Shown: positions 63,458-64,000 of the stretch, one piece after another
Layout: each line of letters starts with the position of its first letter
How positions within the stretch are numbered: position 1 is the first letter of the stretch
From: Trinickia soli
GTDB lineage: Bacteria; Pseudomonadota; Gammaproteobacteria; Burkholderiales; Burkholderiaceae
Assembly (NCBI RefSeq): GCF_002879855.1
Contig: NZ_PNYB01000011.1
Coordinates: forward strand, 1 to 64,000
Reading direction: 5' to 3'
DNA length: 64,000 nt
Notes under the pieces: generated by a model
Databases searched by the model: none
What the model saw: only the letters and a program-made list of their open reading frames with translations
What the model was told of the DNA's origin: nothing
Position numbers and translations under genes: made by a program

Positions 63458-64000
63458 ATGAACGCCAGTCCGCCGAACCTCTCCGCAGTGGTTTTTGCGC
63501 GTGTACTGCGCGAGCTGGCCTCGGTCGTGGGCGCATCGAACGTGCTGACGACGGCCGACCGCCTGCGCGAGTACGCCGATCCCTTCACGCCGCAGCCGAG
63601 CGCACGCTCGTTCGAGGCATCGGCGGTGGTGCTGCCGGCCACGGTGGTCGAGATTCGCGAAGTGCTGAAGCTGGCACGCGCCTATCGGTTGGCGCTTTGG
63701 CCTGTGTCGGGCGGCCGCAATTTCGCCTACGGCGGGGGCGCGCCGCGCTTGCGCGGTTCCGTCGTACTCGATTTGAAGCGGATGAACCGGATCATCGAAG
63801 TGGATGAAACGTTGGCCTACGCGCTGGTCGAGCCCGGCGTCACCTATTTCGACCTCTATGCGCATTTGCGGGAGCGCGGCGTGAAGCTGTGGGTGGATCC
63901 GGCCGCCGCGGGCTGGGGCAGCATCGTCGGCAATACGCTCGAGCGCGGGTTCGGCTACACACCCTATGGCGACCACGCCGCGCATCAATGCGGAATGGAA
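63458..64000 (+). CDS. FAD-linked oxidase, vanillyl-alcohol oxidase / 4-cresol dehydrogenase type (5' part)
   Basis: The first 181 residues are seen; the gene runs off the window. The PCMH-type FAD domain is clear: AVVLPATVVEIREVLKLARAYRLALWPVSGGRNFAYGGGAPRLRGSVVLDL, then MNRIIEVDETLAYALVEPGVTYFDLYAHLRERG. NTLERGFGYTPYGDH is typical of the flavoprotein subunit of 4-cresol dehydrogenase and of vanillyl-alcohol and eugenol oxidases. Substrate is probably a 4-alkylphenol or related aromatic; the catalytic and covalent-FAD residues lie beyond the edge. The next gene would decide whether a cytochrome subunit (pchC) is present. Confidence 0.82.
   Translation, partial: MNASPPNLSAVVFARVLRELASVVGASNVLTTADRLREYADPFTPQPSARSFEASAVVLPATVVEIREVLKLARAYRLALWPVSGGRNFAYGGGAPRLRGSVVLDLKRMNRIIEVDETLAYALVEPGVTYFDLYAHLRERGVKLWVDPAAAGWGSIVGNTLERGFGYTPYGDHAAHQCGME

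Overview
This 64 kb window comes from a high-GC betaproteobacterium, most likely Burkholderia sensu lato (Burkholderia, Paraburkholderia or Trinickia). The evidence is gene order (rimP-nusA-infB-rbfA-truB, then an Emr-type efflux operon, typA, and sucA-sucB-lpdA-zapE), a second Hfq with an extended tail, and many small Burkholderiaceae-type hypothetical genes. I saw no rRNA, tRNA or CRISPR. All family names come from reading the protein sequences; no database search was run.

Region 1 (1-7.5 kb) is a pyrrolnitrin (prn) cluster set among decayed genes. Left of it lie fragments of an ornithine-cyclodeaminase-like gene and of livF. The operon prnA-prnB-prnC-prnD is recognisable along its whole length but carries three lesions. 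prnA has an amber codon exactly at catalytic Ser347. prnB has lost its stop codon and reads in frame into prnC. prnF, the flavin reductase gene, is reduced to 32 codons. The cluster is probably inactive or altered in this strain unless these are sequence errors.

Region 2 (7.5-15.2 kb) holds a cation/proton antiporter, the outer-membrane assembly lipoprotein bamC and several small genes. Between bamC and the next gene is a candidate undescribed non-coding RNA: a near-consensus sigma-54 promoter with upstream inverted repeats, a roughly 240-nt structured segment and two tandem terminators. A standalone DUF4096 (transposase-N-terminus-like) gene lies near 14.3 kb.

Region 3 (15.2-41.3 kb) is mostly conserved housekeeping. 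It contains scpB and rluB; a promoter and short terminated leader ahead of rimP-nusA-infB-rbfA-truB; trpS; a marR-outer membrane factor-emrA-emrB efflux operon; typA; the 2-oxoglutarate dehydrogenase genes sucA-sucB-lpdA; zapE; and a second standalone DUF4096 gene.

Region 4 (41.3-46.8 kb) has a DUF2147 secreted protein, then a minus-strand set of two paralogous Ser/Gly/Thr-rich repeat lipoproteins and a TpsB/ShlB-type outer-membrane transporter. No ordinary TpsA substrate is present, so this may be an unusual surface-secretion system.

Region 5 (47.3-61.4 kb) is a complete Tad/Flp tight-adherence pilus locus: flp, cpaA, tadE, rcpC, rcpA, tadZ, tadA, tadB, tadC, tadD, a DUF3613 gene, tadG, a sigma-54 activator and a DUF2968 gene. 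cpaA appears frameshifted near its end and is joined in frame to tadE. The last 2.6 kb hold a GntR regulator divergent from a small monooxygenase-like gene, hfq2, and the start of a vanillyl-alcohol-oxidase/4-cresol-dehydrogenase-type flavoprotein cut by the window edge.
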